This document shows positions 54,078 to 64,000 of a DNA stretch of 64,000 bases, piece after piece. The DNA lies in the NCBI GenBank assembly GCA_002457435.1, contig NTLA01000003.1, forward strand, positions 62,001 through 126,000. Direction: 5' to 3'. Numbering within the stretch: position 1 is the stretch's first letter; each line of letters opens with the position of its first letter. The notes under the pieces are model-generated. The model was not told the DNA's origin. It ran no database searches and was given only the letters and a program-made list of their open reading frames with translations. This stretch comes from Acidimicrobiales bacterium MED-G01. GTDB taxonomy: Bacteria; Actinomycetota; Acidimicrobiia; Acidimicrobiales; Poriferisodalaceae. The translations under genes and the position numbers were made by a program.

Positions 54078-56135
54078 ATGGCAGTCTTGGTCGGATCTGA
54101 CATCGGCGGGACCTTTACCGATGTCGTTGGCTACGACTCCGAGCGGGCCACCGTGGTGTACGGCAAACGGCTAACAAACCGAACCGATCTCGCTGAGAGC
54201 GTTCTTAGCTGCCTCGCCGAGATCGACGTTGCACCTTCCGAGATTGACCTGCTCAAACACGGTACGACCCACATCATCAACACGCTGCTCGAAAGAAGCG
54301 GAGCGCGGACAGCGCTCGTCACTACCACGGGATTTCGAGATGTCCTCGAGATCGGCCGAGCTGGGCGACCAGTTGCTTTTCGCTTGGACTACGACCGGCC
54401 GGCGCCGCTCATCGAACGTGAAATGCGATTCGAAATCGACGAGCGCATCGGCGCAGACGGTTCAATCGTGGTCCCGCTTGATGTGGTTGCACTCGACGAG
54501 ATAGCCAGTCGTCTCAAAGAGGCTGCCGTCGAATCGGTGGCTGTGTCCTTTCTCAATTCCTTCGCCAATCCTGAACACGAGATGATGGCAGTCGAACGAC
54601 TTCGGGCCGCGCTGCCTGAGGTGTATGTGACGGCAGGCACCGAACTGTCGAGAGAGTGGTTCGAGTACGAGCGCACGTCGACTGCTGCAGCCAATGCTTA
54701 CATTGGTCCGACCGCGACCCGGTACTTCGATCGTTTCCAGCAGCGGTTGGACGGTGAGGACTTCACTGGCCGTTTCTATCTCATGGCATCCAACGGAGGA
54801 GTGCTTACGGCCGACCAGGCCAAGCGAAGCCCGATCGCTCTTGTCGAGTCCGGACCGATCGGCGGGTGCGTGGGCGCCGCGTTCTTTGCCGAACGCCTTG
54901 GGATCGAGAGCTTGATCGCGTTCGATATGGGTGGAACCACTGCGAAGTGCGCACTTGTGGAAGACGGGCGCTTCGGCGTGCAGCCGACCTACTACGTCGG
55001 CGGCTACGACTACGGATTCCCGTTGCGAACACCTGTCCTCGACATCGTAGAGGTGGGCACCGGCGGCGGCTCGATTGCGCATGTCGTCGACGAGCGCCTA
55101 CTAGTTGGGCCGCGTAGCGCTGGTTCGGAGCCGGGGCCAGTGTCTTTTCGACAAGGCGGCGTCGAGCCGACGGTGACCGACGCCAACGTGGCGCTTGACC
55201 GCATTAGCGGTAACCAGTTCCTCCGAGGAGCACTTCCGCTCGATCGCCACGGCGCCAGAGCCGCTCTAGACGACCGCGTCGGACGTCCACTCGGTTACGA
55301 AGCTTCCACGCAGACCGACACAGTGGCTGCGGGCATCCTCGCTCTTGCCAACGCCCAGATGGCCACGGCGATCAAAGAGATCACGATCGAACGCGGTCGA
55401 GACGTCCGCGACTTCGTGCTGTTTGCCTTCGGCGGAGGCGGCCCGCTGCACGCCATCGACTTGGCGCGCGAGCTTCACATCCCTCGAGTCGTTGTGCCGC
55501 CCGAGCCCGGCAACTTCTCAGCCTTGGGAATGCTGTTCTCCGATGCCCGCCTCGACGAGTCTTTCAGCTTGCGCCACGATCTTGTTGACGATGCCTCCAC
55601 CCGACTGATGGAGGAGGCCGAGGCTACGACGAGGGCCCTGGCCAAGACGCTGGCTGAGGACTTCCCGACTGCGACCCAGATATCGGAGTGGCAGGCCGAG
55701 CTTCGGTTCACAGGTCAACGCCACTCGCTGAAGGTTTCGTTCTCCCGCAATGACACCACCGATTCCGTTCGGCGGTCGTTCTTAGACGAATACCTCCGAC
55801 AATACGGTCATGTCGATGAAGCTGCCCCAGTGGAGGTCATCGGCGTCCGCGTCTCGGTCGCGGCGCCTACCGCCGTCCCTGAAATCTCTGAAGTTCACCG
55901 AATAATCGGCTCGGGCTCGCCTAAGCCTCGCGAGAACCGTGAAGTGTTTTCGCTTGCGGCCGCTTGCCGAATGTCAACCCCAGTGTTCTCGAGGGACGAG
56001 CTACCCATCGGCTTCGAATTCGACGGCCCCCTGATCCTCGAGGAGTTCGGCGCCACCACGGTGGTCGGGCCGAACGAATCGATCGCCGTGGGCGAACTGG
56101 GCGAGATCATCGTAACCCTGAAAGGCGAATCATGA
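54078..56135 (+). CDS. hydantoinase/oxoprolinase family protein, subunit A (HyuA-like)
   Basis: VGSDIGGTFTDVVGYD, HGTTHIINTLLERSGARTALVTTTGFRDVLEIGR, FDMGGTTAKCALVEDG, FAFGGGGPLHA. Confidence 0.95.
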   Translation: MAVLVGSDIGGTFTDVVGYDSERATVVYGKRLTNRTDLAESVLSCLAEIDVAPSEIDLLKHGTTHIINTLLERSGARTALVTTTGFRDVLEIGRAGRPVAFRLDYDRPAPLIEREMRFEIDERIGADGSIVVPLDVVALDEIASRLKEAAVESVAVSFLNSFANPEHEMMAVERLRAALPEVYVTAGTELSREWFEYERTSTAAANAYIGPTATRYFDRFQQRLDGEDFTGRFYLMASNGGVLTADQAKRSPIALVESGPIGGCVGAAFFAERLGIESLIAFDMGGTTAKCALVEDGRFGVQPTYYVGGYDYGFPLRTPVLDIVEVGTGGGSIAHVVDERLLVGPRSAGSEPGPVSFRQGGVEPTVTDANVALDRISGNQFLRGALPLDRHGARAALDDRVGRPLGYEASTQTDTVAAGILALANAQMATAIKEITIERGRDVRDFVLFAFGGGGPLHAIDLARELHIPRVVVPPEPGNFSALGMLFSDARLDESFSLRHDLVDDASTRLMEEAEATTRALAKTLAEDFPTATQISEWQAELRFTGQRHSLKVSFSRNDTTDSVRRSFLDEYLRQYGHVDEAAPVEVIGVRVSVAAPTAVPEISEVHRIIGSGSPKPRENREVFSLAAACRMSTPVFSRDELPIGFEFDGPLILEEFGATTVVGPNESIAVGELGEIIVTLKGES

Positions 56136-57823
56136 TTGACCCAATCACCGCAGAGATCGTCGTGCATGCCATTTCGGCCATCCCCAATCTGATCGACAAG
56201 AACATCACCAAAACTGCGTTTAGTCCCCTTGTGTCGGAATACAAGGATTATGCCGTCGGGATCGTTGACGCCGACGGGAAACTGATCACCCAATGCAAGG
56301 GTGGCATCCCGATCTTCGTGGCCAACGCGCTGTCGGCGGCGGTACGCGATGGCCTTGAGATCTACGGCAAGAGCGGACTACAGACCGGCGACATTGTCAT
56401 CACTAACCACGCAGGGACCATGGGTCAACACCTCAACAACGTCGTGATGTATACGCCGATTCGTCGAAGCGAAGGCGATGACGGCCTGTTCGGCTTCATG
56501 GCGATCGTCATGCACTGGGTAGACGTCGGCGGCATCGTGGTCGGCTCCTGCCTGTCGAACGAGACGACTGATGTGTTCCAGGAAGGGATCCAGTTCCACA
56601 CCGTAAAGCTCCACTCACGAGGTGAGCCGGTTGAAGAGATGTACCGGATGATCACCGCCAACACGCGGTTTCCTCACATGGTGCTCGGAGATCTCGAGGC
56701 CCAGATCGCCGGCTGTTTACACGGTTGCACTCTCGTCGACGAGCTCCTGGACCGATACGGCGCTGACCAGGTCCAAGGAGCGGTGGAACGGTATTGGGAC
56801 CAGTCCGAGGCGGCCGTCAAGCGAGCTATCGCCGATATTCCCAACGGAACCTACGAGGCGAGCTCGTTCCTCGACAACGACGGCGTCCATGAAGACGAGA
56901 CCGTCGAGGTCAACGTCGCGGTACATGTCACCAACGAAGGGATCACCGTCGATTTGAGCGGAATCGGCCCCGAAGGCAGCGGACCGATGAACGCCGGGTA
57001 TGAGGGCGGTGCCGTCGCGGCATCCCGCATCGCGTGCAAGTACTTTTTCTCGCCCGACGACCCCGCCAACGACGGTGCCTTTCGCCCGATCAAGGTGCAT
57101 TGCCCACCGGGAAGATTTTTGAGCGCAGGACCAACGGCGCCATTGAGCGGCTCGGGGAACATGTTGCCAACGGTCGTTGACACAATCCTCAAGGCCCTCG
57201 GAGCGGCAGTCCCCGAGAAGGTGCCTGCCGGCCATCATGGCACCTACTGCCTACACGTGATCACCGGACAGCTCGCAGATGACGGCGGCTGGTTCCAACA
57301 CATGGAATCGACGATCGGTGGCTGGGGTGCGTGGTCCGACCACGATGGCGTTGGTCCGTTTCGCTCGATCGTGCACGGTGACACAATGGAGGTCCCCGTC
57401 GAGCTGCAAGAGGCGAACCATCCATATCGTGTCGACTGGGTCCGGCTGCGTGCTGATTCGGGGGGCGCCGGCAAACACCGAGGCGGCCTCGGAATCGAGA
57501 AGTGCTACACGATGCTCGGCCCCGCTGACGTCACCGCGATCATCGAGCGCACGAAATGTCCGCCGTGGGGGCTGGACGGAGGTCGAGAAGGTGAAACGGG
57601 TCGTATTGAGATTCATCGTGCTGGAGCAGACTGCAGCGAAGTTCTGATCAAGGGTTCGGCCTCGCTCGCCGTGGGCGATCGGGCGTTGCTTTTCAGCGGT
57701 GGCGGAGGCGGTCACGGGAACCCCGTCGAGCGCTTAACAGACTCGGTCGCTGAAGATGTCCGGAAAGGCTATGTGTCGAGACGAGCAGCTCTGAAGGACT
57801 ATGGCTGGACCGAACTGGAATAA
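56132..57823 (+). CDS. hydantoinase B/oxoprolinase family protein (HyuB-like)
   Basis: MIDPITAEIVVHAISAIPNLIDKNITKTAFSPLVSEYKDYAVGIVD; ATGA overlap with hyuA stop; ORF-track start (55964) is too far upstream. Confidence 0.94.
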   Translation: MIDPITAEIVVHAISAIPNLIDKNITKTAFSPLVSEYKDYAVGIVDADGKLITQCKGGIPIFVANALSAAVRDGLEIYGKSGLQTGDIVITNHAGTMGQHLNNVVMYTPIRRSEGDDGLFGFMAIVMHWVDVGGIVVGSCLSNETTDVFQEGIQFHTVKLHSRGEPVEEMYRMITANTRFPHMVLGDLEAQIAGCLHGCTLVDELLDRYGADQVQGAVERYWDQSEAAVKRAIADIPNGTYEASSFLDNDGVHEDETVEVNVAVHVTNEGITVDLSGIGPEGSGPMNAGYEGGAVAASRIACKYFFSPDDPANDGAFRPIKVHCPPGRFLSAGPTAPLSGSGNMLPTVVDTILKALGAAVPEKVPAGHHGTYCLHVITGQLADDGGWFQHMESTIGGWGAWSDHDGVGPFRSIVHGDTMEVPVELQEANHPYRVDWVRLRADSGGAGKHRGGLGIEKCYTMLGPADVTAIIERTKCPPWGLDGGREGETGRIEIHRAGADCSEVLIKGSASLAVGDRALLFSGGGGGHGNPVERLTDSVAEDVRKGYVSRRAALKDYGWTELE

Positions 57824-58086
57824 CCTGGGCATGGACCTAAGGGTTGACCGACGTCCGGCCCTTCGTCAATATCAGACCTTTACCGCCCGATCGCAGCTCG
57901 GATTTGCAGTGCTACGCAGCGACATGAAGGGCGAACGTAATGACGACGACACCCGCTGGCTGGTACCCAGATCCGTGCAACTAGCAAGGGGAATAGCGGC
58001 GTTCCACGGACCGCAAGGGGGCGCAGCTACGAGTTCTCCTCAGAGCAAAAACTTGCTCTGAACAGGCGATTTACAGTGGATATCAG

Positions 58087-58160
58087 TGGAGCGGGTGACG
58101 GGAATCGAACCCGCGTTCTCAGCTTGGGAAGCTGACGTTCTACCATTGAACTACACCCGC
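58087..58160 (-). tRNA. tRNA-Gly (anticodon CCC), CCA encoded
   Basis: GCGGGTGTAGTTCAATGGTAGAACGTCAGCTTCCCAAGCTGAGAACGCGGGTTCGATTCCCGTCACCCGCTCCA. Confidence 0.95.
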
Positions 58161-58280
58161 AAATCACGCAGTTAATCGGCAGCGCATTCTAACGAAGACG
58201 CCATACTAGGGCTCGGTTCAGCAGCGAAGCTTGCCTTTGAAACAATTGATAATCACTGTCAACGCTAGGCTGCCTTTCTC

Positions 58281-58844
58281 ATGATTCTCTCCGACCGGAC
58301 AATCCGCGAGTTGTTGGCAACAGGACGAATTGTGATTGACCCATTAGATCCGCAAGACATCCAGCCGTCTTCAGTGGACCTTCATCTGGATAACAGATTT
58401 AGAGTGTTCTTGAATCACACGAGAAGAGTTATCGACGTTAAACAAGATCAGACGGAACTGACCCAAGAAGTGGTCGTTGATGAAGATGACGCGTTCGTGC
58501 TTCACCCAGGGGAATTTGCGTTGGGTTCAACTCTTGAACGGGTAGCTATCCCAGATGATCTGGTCGGGCGAATTGAAGGCAAATCTTCGTTAGGTCGGCT
58601 TGGATTACTTATTCACACCACAGCGGGATTTGTTGACGCGGGATGGGATGGACATCTCACTTTAGAGCTTTCTAATGTCGCTAATCTTCCGATCACTCTT
58701 TATCCCGAAATGAAAATCGGCCAAATTAGTTTTATCCAAATGACCACACCCGCCGACGTGCCGTACGGTGCTTCCTCATTGGGTTCGAAATATCGAGGTC
58801 AACGTGGTCCTACCCCGAGCCGGTTTCACGAAAATTTTAAGTGA
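58281..58844 (+). CDS. dcd: dCTP deaminase
   Basis: [72 protein letters not shown]. Confidence 0.97.
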   Translation: MILSDRTIRELLATGRIVIDPLDPQDIQPSSVDLHLDNRFRVFLNHTRRVIDVKQDQTELTQEVVVDEDDAFVLHPGEFALGSTLERVAIPDDLVGRIEGKSSLGRLGLLIHTTAGFVDAGWDGHLTLELSNVANLPITLYPEMKIGQISFIQMTTPADVPYGASSLGSKYRGQRGPTPSRFHENFK

Positions 58845-58848
58845 AGTA

Positions 58849-61068
58849 TTAGTCGCTCGGTGTTGGGTCAGATTGTCCCGCCTCCAAAGCTTCGACGAGA
58901 TGAATTGATATATCGGCGACTTTAATTTGGTCTTCCTCAAATCCTTGGCCCTTGACCCCATCGTCAATCATGACGTAACAGAATGGGCACGCAGTCGCAA
59001 TGCGGCTTGCCCCTGTGTTTATGAGTTCTTCAGACCGTTCGTCATTTACTTTGGTCCCAATAGTTTCTTCCATCCACATGCGAGCACCACCAGCACCGCA
59101 ACACATCCCTTCGTTGCCGTTTCGAGGAGCTTCAACTATCTCGACTCCGCTGAGCGTCCCAATGACGTTTCGGGGAGACATGTAGATGTCATTGTGTCGA
59201 CCCAGGTAGCAGGAGTCGTGGTAGACGATTCGTTCATCCAAACGGGCTTCACTCAAATCAAGAGCACCTGATTCGACTAGCTCTTCCAAGAACTGGGTGT
59301 GGTGAAGTACTTCCCAGTTGCCTCCATATTGCGGGTATTCGTTGCTTAGCGCGTTGAAGCAATGTGGGCACTGGGTAACGATTTTCTGGACCCCCATCTC
59401 GTTGAGGTTGTTGATGTTTTCGGTTGCCAACATCTGGAATAGGTATTCATTGCCTGAACGTCGTGCACTGTCGCCTGTGCACATTTCTGATGGTCCGAGA
59501 ATGGCGAAATCAACGCCAGCGCGACGCAACAACTTCGCTGTCGCTTCGGACACTTTCTGATTCTTGTCGTCGAAAGAGCCGGCACACCCAACCCAATACA
59601 GATACTCGTGATCAAACGGGTCTGAAGGGTCCACAACCTCAACATCGATGTCTTCTGCCCAATCGGCGCGTTCGGCATTGTTCATATTCCAAGGGTTGGC
59701 GTTGTTTTCCATGCCTCTGAAAGCGCTGCCCAACTCGTTAGGGAAATCACTCTCCATAAGGGTCAGATAGCGACGCATGTCGAGGATCTTGTCCAAGATT
59801 TCAATATTGACAGGACAATGTTCATCGCAGGCCCGGCAGGTGGTGCACGACCACAACTCTTCGTTGCTGATTCGCTCAAACATGCTGTTTGCTTCAATTG
59901 TTATTTCGGGATCTGTGCCTATCGGGGGAGAAACCTGTCCGTGTTCTCCTGTTGCTGCCATCACTTCGCCTGTTTTGAGCACAATTTCTCTTGGGTCGAG
60001 CGGTTTTCCTGTTGCGTGGGCGGGACACACAGCTGTGCACCGACCACACATAGTGCAACTGTCTGTATCTAAGAGTTGTTTCCAGGTGAAGTCTTCAATT
60101 ACCGAGGCTCCAATGGTTTCAATATCTTCGGCCTCCATGAGATCTGGCAAAGCTCGCATCGCACCTTTGGGCCGTTCGCGGTCTTTCAGATACATATTGA
60201 GTGGTGAAGTAAACATGTGTCGAAGCATGGTCATGGGAAGCATCACCAGAAAAGCCATGAAGCAGAGGACGTGGGCTATCCACATAGCTTGATGCCAGCC
60301 GGCGACTGCTCCGACTTGTTCCACTAACGCTGACAGCGGGTACCCAATGAACGACCATTGTTCATACGCTGGGCGTCCTTCCGCAGCAATCCGGAAGGCT
60401 TCAGCGGCAAAGCCGGTAAGTCCCAGACCTAAAAGAACCCCGAGAATAAGGGCATGTTCGGGTCGTGTTTTGATCTTTATCCGGTAGGGCTTTTGCACGT
60501 AGCGGCGAACCACAGACCAGATCATCGCGACTGTGAACATCAGGCCAGCCAAATCAGCAACGAAGCTGAATCCCTGATAGGTGCCTCCATGTAAGAACTT
60601 CAATCGTTCAGGCAGTTGATGATCGATTTCCAGAGTTGTTGTAACAGCCAAGAGCACCAAGAAGCCGTAGTACATAAGGGCATGCATGACACCCGCGGCA
60701 GGGTCACGCAGCAGTGTCTGCATCATGACGCCAGCGCGGTAATCGCGAATTCGTTTCTTTGCGTTAGCACCAGTGGTTGATCGACGATCCGGGGCACCCC
60801 GTTCCCAGTTCTTTACTCGCTGGGCAAAGTTCCAACCCCCAAAAACTATGAGGATTGGGGTGATGACATAGAACGCCAGTTTCAGGGCACCAGGAACATT
60901 GCCGAACACTTCCCGATGAACGGCGTTGTTGTTGTGGAACCCAAAGACAGTCGCAGCGATTCCCGAAACTGCGGTCACCGAAGCGAACGCGATTCCAATT
61001 CCGAGCGCGAGGTGATGCGGTTTTACTCGTGCTTTCACGTAGGCCAAGTTATCGGACACTTGGTGCAC
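58849..61068 (-). CDS. membrane-bound (Fe-S) oxidoreductase, heterodisulfide reductase-like (nitrate reductase gamma-like TM domain + 2x[4Fe-4S] + CCG domains)
   Basis: CTMCGRCTAVCPAHATGKPL, CTTCRACDEHCPVNIE, two cysteine-rich CCG-type domains (VGCAGSFDD.., CCGAGGARMWMEE). Confidence 0.93.
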   Translation of the reverse strand: MHQVSDNLAYVKARVKPHHLALGIGIAFASVTAVSGIAATVFGFHNNNAVHREVFGNVPGALKLAFYVITPILIVFGGWNFAQRVKNWERGAPDRRSTTGANAKKRIRDYRAGVMMQTLLRDPAAGVMHALMYYGFLVLLAVTTTLEIDHQLPERLKFLHGGTYQGFSFVADLAGLMFTVAMIWSVVRRYVQKPYRIKIKTRPEHALILGVLLGLGLTGFAAEAFRIAAEGRPAYEQWSFIGYPLSALVEQVGAVAGWHQAMWIAHVLCFMAFLVMLPMTMLRHMFTSPLNMYLKDRERPKGAMRALPDLMEAEDIETIGASVIEDFTWKQLLDTDSCTMCGRCTAVCPAHATGKPLDPREIVLKTGEVMAATGEHGQVSPPIGTDPEITIEANSMFERISNEELWSCTTCRACDEHCPVNIEILDKILDMRRYLTLMESDFPNELGSAFRGMENNANPWNMNNAERADWAEDIDVEVVDPSDPFDHEYLYWVGCAGSFDDKNQKVSEATAKLLRRAGVDFAILGPSEMCTGDSARRSGNEYLFQMLATENINNLNEMGVQKIVTQCPHCFNALSNEYPQYGGNWEVLHHTQFLEELVESGALDLSEARLDERIVYHDSCYLGRHNDIYMSPRNVIGTLSGVEIVEAPRNGNEGMCCGAGGARMWMEETIGTKVNDERSEELINTGASRIATACPFCYVMIDDGVKGQGFEEDQIKVADISIHLVEALEAGQSDPTPSD

Positions 61069-61256
61069 AAACGTTAATGATTACGCCGAAGATCGGCTTC
61101 TGCGTTGTTGTGAGGCGTTGTTGCCCGCAGCCTTTGGTCAATTGTGGTTCCCCGGGTGTTTGTCGCCGCCCGGCAATCTTTGCCGTAATGACGCTGGCCG
61201 CGGAACACCTCACGTGACAAGGTTGGTAGGTATTAAGTGACTAAGGAGGCGTCCGC

Positions 61257-61598
61257 ATGGTTCGTTTGGTGACAGCGGTAATTAAACCTCACCGCCTTGA
61301 GGCGGTGGTTGACGCCTTGCAAGACACAAACGTCCAGGGGCTCACTGCTTCCGAGGTGCGTGGTTTTGGGCGACAGGGAGGCCACACCGAGACCTACCGC
61401 GGTACCGAATATCATGTCGATTTCATCCCTAAGGTTCGAGTTGAAATCTTGGTAGATGCTGCTGACACCGAACGTGTTGTGGATTGTTTGGTTGAAGTCG
61501 CGCGCACAGAAAAGATCGGTGACGGCAAGGTTTGGGTCACCGAAGTCGAAAGTGTCACTCGGATACGCACAGGAGAGCGTGGAGTCGACGCTCTGTAG
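61257..61598 (+). CDS. PII-family nitrogen regulatory protein
   Basis: VTAVIKPHRLEAVVDALQ, RGFGRQGGHTETYRGTEYHVDFIPKVRVEILV, TEKIGDGKVWVTEVESVTRIRTGERGVDAL. Confidence 0.95.
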   Translation: MVRLVTAVIKPHRLEAVVDALQDTNVQGLTASEVRGFGRQGGHTETYRGTEYHVDFIPKVRVEILVDAADTERVVDCLVEVARTEKIGDGKVWVTEVESVTRIRTGERGVDAL

Positions 61599-61621
61599 TG
61601 TTTACCGATTCACAACTCGAT

Positions 61622-62347
61622 TTAGGCCAAATAGCGTTCAGATATAGACAGTGACTCAGTAGGGCGCAGTGCCGAGTCGAGTTCATAGACAATCGGAGCG
61701 CCAGTCGGTATCTCGACTCCTGCGATCTCATTTTCTGGGATCTCTTCAAGATGCTTAACCAGAGCCCTCAAACTATTCCCGTGGGCCGCCACGAGAACGG
61801 TGTCGAATTCTTGTAAGTCTCGAGCTAATTGATCCCGCCAGTAGGGGACCAGCCGTTCGAGGACGTCAGCCAAACATTCAGTTTCCGGCAAAAGATTGGT
61901 GGGGACAGAACGGTAACGAAGGTCGGTGTTTGGGTTGTAAGGATGGTCAGCTGCCATCGGAGGCGGCGCAACGGAATAGCTTCGCCTCCACTCATGGACC
62001 TTTTCTTCGCCGTGCAGATCAATAGTTTCTTGTTTGTTCAATCCGGTGAGATCACCGTAATGACGCTCGTTGAGTCGCCAACTTCGACGAACCGGAATCC
62101 ACAGTTGTTCGCAAGCAGCAAGTGCCAAATGAGCGGTCGCAATTGCGCGAGTCTGAAGCGAAGTGTGAACAACATCCGGGCTTATCCCAGATGACCTCAA
62201 GAGATCCCCAGCCGTGGTGGCCTCTTGAATTCCCTTTTCCGTTAATCCGACATCGAACCAACCGGTAAATCTATTTTCAAGATTCCACTGACTTTGACCG
62301 TGCCGAAGAAGAACCAGCCTTGTGGCCTTTTTGACCATGATTGGCAC
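61622..62347 (-). CDS. gpmA: 2,3-bisphosphoglycerate-dependent phosphoglycerate mutase
   Basis: LVLLRHGQSQWNLENRFTGWFDVGLTEKG, RRSWRLNERHYGDLTGLNK, VAAHGNSLRALVKHLE. Confidence 0.96.
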   Translation of the reverse strand: MPIMVKKATRLVLLRHGQSQWNLENRFTGWFDVGLTEKGIQEATTAGDLLRSSGISPDVVHTSLQTRAIATAHLALAACEQLWIPVRRSWRLNERHYGDLTGLNKQETIDLHGEEKVHEWRRSYSVAPPPMAADHPYNPNTDLRYRSVPTNLLPETECLADVLERLVPYWRDQLARDLQEFDTVLVAAHGNSLRALVKHLEEIPENEIAGVEIPTGAPIVYELDSALRPTESLSISERYLA

Positions 62348-62521
62348 CTTAGCCGCATGATTCGACCCTAGCTAGGTCAAGAATGTTTACATAAAAGTTG
62401 TAAATGACACACTCAACTTTTATGATGGTGATCCCCCGAGCGCAGATTTAGCCACTATTCGGCGAGATCTTGGGGCGCTCGAAATAACACCTGACTCAAT
62501 ATCCCAGAATAGGAGACACTC

Positions 62522-64000
62522 ATGTCGAAAGCAGTTGGCATAGACCTCGGAACCACTAATTCAGTCGTTTCCGCCATGGAAGGCGGCGAACCGACGGTCA
62601 TAGCGAATGCTGAAGGTGACCGAACCACACCTTCAATTGTTGGTTTTGCCAAGGGTGGTGAAGTACTAACAGGTGAGGTTGCGAAGCGACAAGCAGTTAC
62701 CAACCCTGACCGCACGCTGGCCTCAGTAAAACGACATGTAGGTACAAATTGGACGGTCGACATTGACGATAAGTCCTATACACCGCAAGAAATTGCGGCA
62801 CGAGTGCTTCAGAAACTTAAACGTGACGCTGAGCAATACCTGGGCGACGAAGTTACAGAAGCAGTCATTACAGTGCCGGCCTATTTCGATGATGCCCAAC
62901 GCACAGCAACCAAAGAAGCCGGACAGATTGCCGGACTGGATGTCTTAAGAATCATCAACGAACCGACTGCAGCTGCTCTCGCTTACGGCCTCGATAAGGA
63001 AACCGAAGACCAAACCATATTGGTGTTCGATCTGGGTGGGGGCACATTCGATGTGTCGGTGCTGGAAATCGGTGATGGGGTTTTCGAAGTGAAATCAACC
63101 GCTGGGGATACCCAACTTGGTGGGGATGACTGGGATGAGAGAGTTATTGATTGGCTCGGCGATTCCTTCAAAGGTGACCACGGCGTCGACCTCAAAGCTG
63201 ACCCTATGGCGCTTCAACGGCTCAAAGAAGCTGCCGAACAAGCCAAGAAAGACTTGTCCTCGAAGCAGACAACCCAAATCAACCTGCCCTTCATCACAGC
63301 AACAGACAGCGGCCCGCTGCACTTGGATTATGAGCTGAGCCGAGCCAAGTTCCAAGAAATCACTGCCGACTTAGTCGATCGCTGTCGCGCACCCTTTAAA
63401 CAGGCGATAGAAGACGCGAACCTAACTTCTAGCGATATTGATCACGTCATCATGGTTGGCGGTTCGACACGCATGCCATCAGTGCAGGAACTAGTGGTGG
63501 AGATCGCTGGTAAAGAACCGCATAAGGGAGTTAATCCCGACGAAGTTGTCGCCGTTGGAGCGGCCGTTCAGGCCGGCGTTTTGAAGGGTGACGTGAAAGA
63601 TGTTTTGCTTCTCGATGTCACACCCCTGAGTCTTGGTATCGAAACTAAGGGAAGCGTTATGACCAGATTGATCGAACGCAATACCACCATCCCGACAAAA
63701 AGAACAGAGGTCTTTACGACCGCTGACGACATGCAACCGTCCGTCGAAATCCATGTCTTGCAGGGAGAACGAGAGATGGCATCAGGGAATAAGACTTTGG
63801 GGAAGTTCCAATTAGTTGATTTACCCCCGGCACCGAGGGGAGTCCCTCAAATCGAAGTCACCTTTGATATTGACGCCAATGGCATCGTAAACGTGTCCGC
63901 GAAAGATCGAGCAACCGATAAAGAACAGTCAATAACGATAAGCGGTCAATCGAATCTGAGTGACGCCGACATCGACACAATGGTTAAGGACGCCGAATCT
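62522..64000 (+). CDS. dnaK: chaperone DnaK (Hsp70), truncated by window end
   Basis: [42 protein letters not shown]...[16 protein letters not shown]...[17 protein letters not shown]. Confidence 0.97.
   Translation, partial: MSKAVGIDLGTTNSVVSAMEGGEPTVIANAEGDRTTPSIVGFAKGGEVLTGEVAKRQAVTNPDRTLASVKRHVGTNWTVDIDDKSYTPQEIAARVLQKLKRDAEQYLGDEVTEAVITVPAYFDDAQRTATKEAGQIAGLDVLRIINEPTAAALAYGLDKETEDQTILVFDLGGGTFDVSVLEIGDGVFEVKSTAGDTQLGGDDWDERVIDWLGDSFKGDHGVDLKADPMALQRLKEAAEQAKKDLSSKQTTQINLPFITATDSGPLHLDYELSRAKFQEITADLVDRCRAPFKQAIEDANLTSSDIDHVIMVGGSTRMPSVQELVVEIAGKEPHKGVNPDEVVAVGAAVQAGVLKGDVKDVLLLDVTPLSLGIETKGSVMTRLIERNTTIPTKRTEVFTTADDMQPSVEIHVLQGEREMASGNKTLGKFQLVDLPPAPRGVPQIEVTFDIDANGIVNVSAKDRATDKEQSITISGQSNLSDADIDTMVKDAES

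Noticed and set aside
53450-54103. 217-aa minus-strand ORF across the end of dnaB
   Set aside because: Antisense to dnaB; composition (Ser/Arg/Pro-rich) typical of a shadow ORF.
54462-55082. 206-aa minus-strand ORF in hyuA
   Set aside because: Antisense shadow ORF in GC-rich coding sequence.
58041-58060. Perfect hairpin CAGAGCAA-AAAC-TTGCTCTG as a terminator
   Set aside because: 8-bp stem is real, but there is no T-tract on either strand; function undetermined.
62348-62521. Possible HspR HAIR/CIRCE element upstream of dnaK
   Set aside because: Only isolated ACTCAA half-sites in direct orientation (~62411 and ~62494); no inverted repeat matching CTTGAGT-N7-ACTCAAG or CIRCE.

Overview
The window is a chromosomal-origin neighbourhood from an actinobacterium, probably an Acidimicrobiia-like lineage (inferred from gene content and order; not proven). 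The core is the conserved dnaA/dnaN/recF/DUF721/gyrB/gyrA/DUF3566/tRNA-Ile block on the minus strand, and rpmH-rnpA-yidD-yidC-jag-rsmG-parA-parB on the plus strand. It is followed by cwlM-like/trxA/trxB/pseudokinase/degV/murJ/DUF6049 and by the CCA transferase/PBP/rpsF/ssb/rpsR/rplI/dnaB block. Accessory genes flank or interrupt this core: a molybdenum hydroxylase (coxMSL-like, truncated at the left edge), carbamate kinase, an SF2 helicase, a GH51 arabinofuranosidase, two PhyH dioxygenases, LLM flavoproteins and a visibly GC-richer hydantoinase hyuA/hyuB pair. dnaK is truncated at the right edge. I found no CRISPR array, transposon or prophage. The observations most worth checking are: a perfect 15-bp inverted repeat carrying two convergent consensus DnaA boxes just upstream of dnaB; a candidate structured RNA with an intrinsic terminator downstream of tRNA-Ala; a penicillin-binding protein homologue that appears to have lost its catalytic motifs; a KhpB/Jag protein split into a separate Jag_N ORF and a KH-R3H ORF; a cwlM-like gene whose N-terminal domain extends upstream with no ATG/GTG/TTG start (candidate ATT start); a cysteine-free, acidic-tailed S18; a MurJ-linked pseudokinase; and a natural S83N/D87E-type GyrA QRDR. 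I did not identify a clearly novel multi-gene system.
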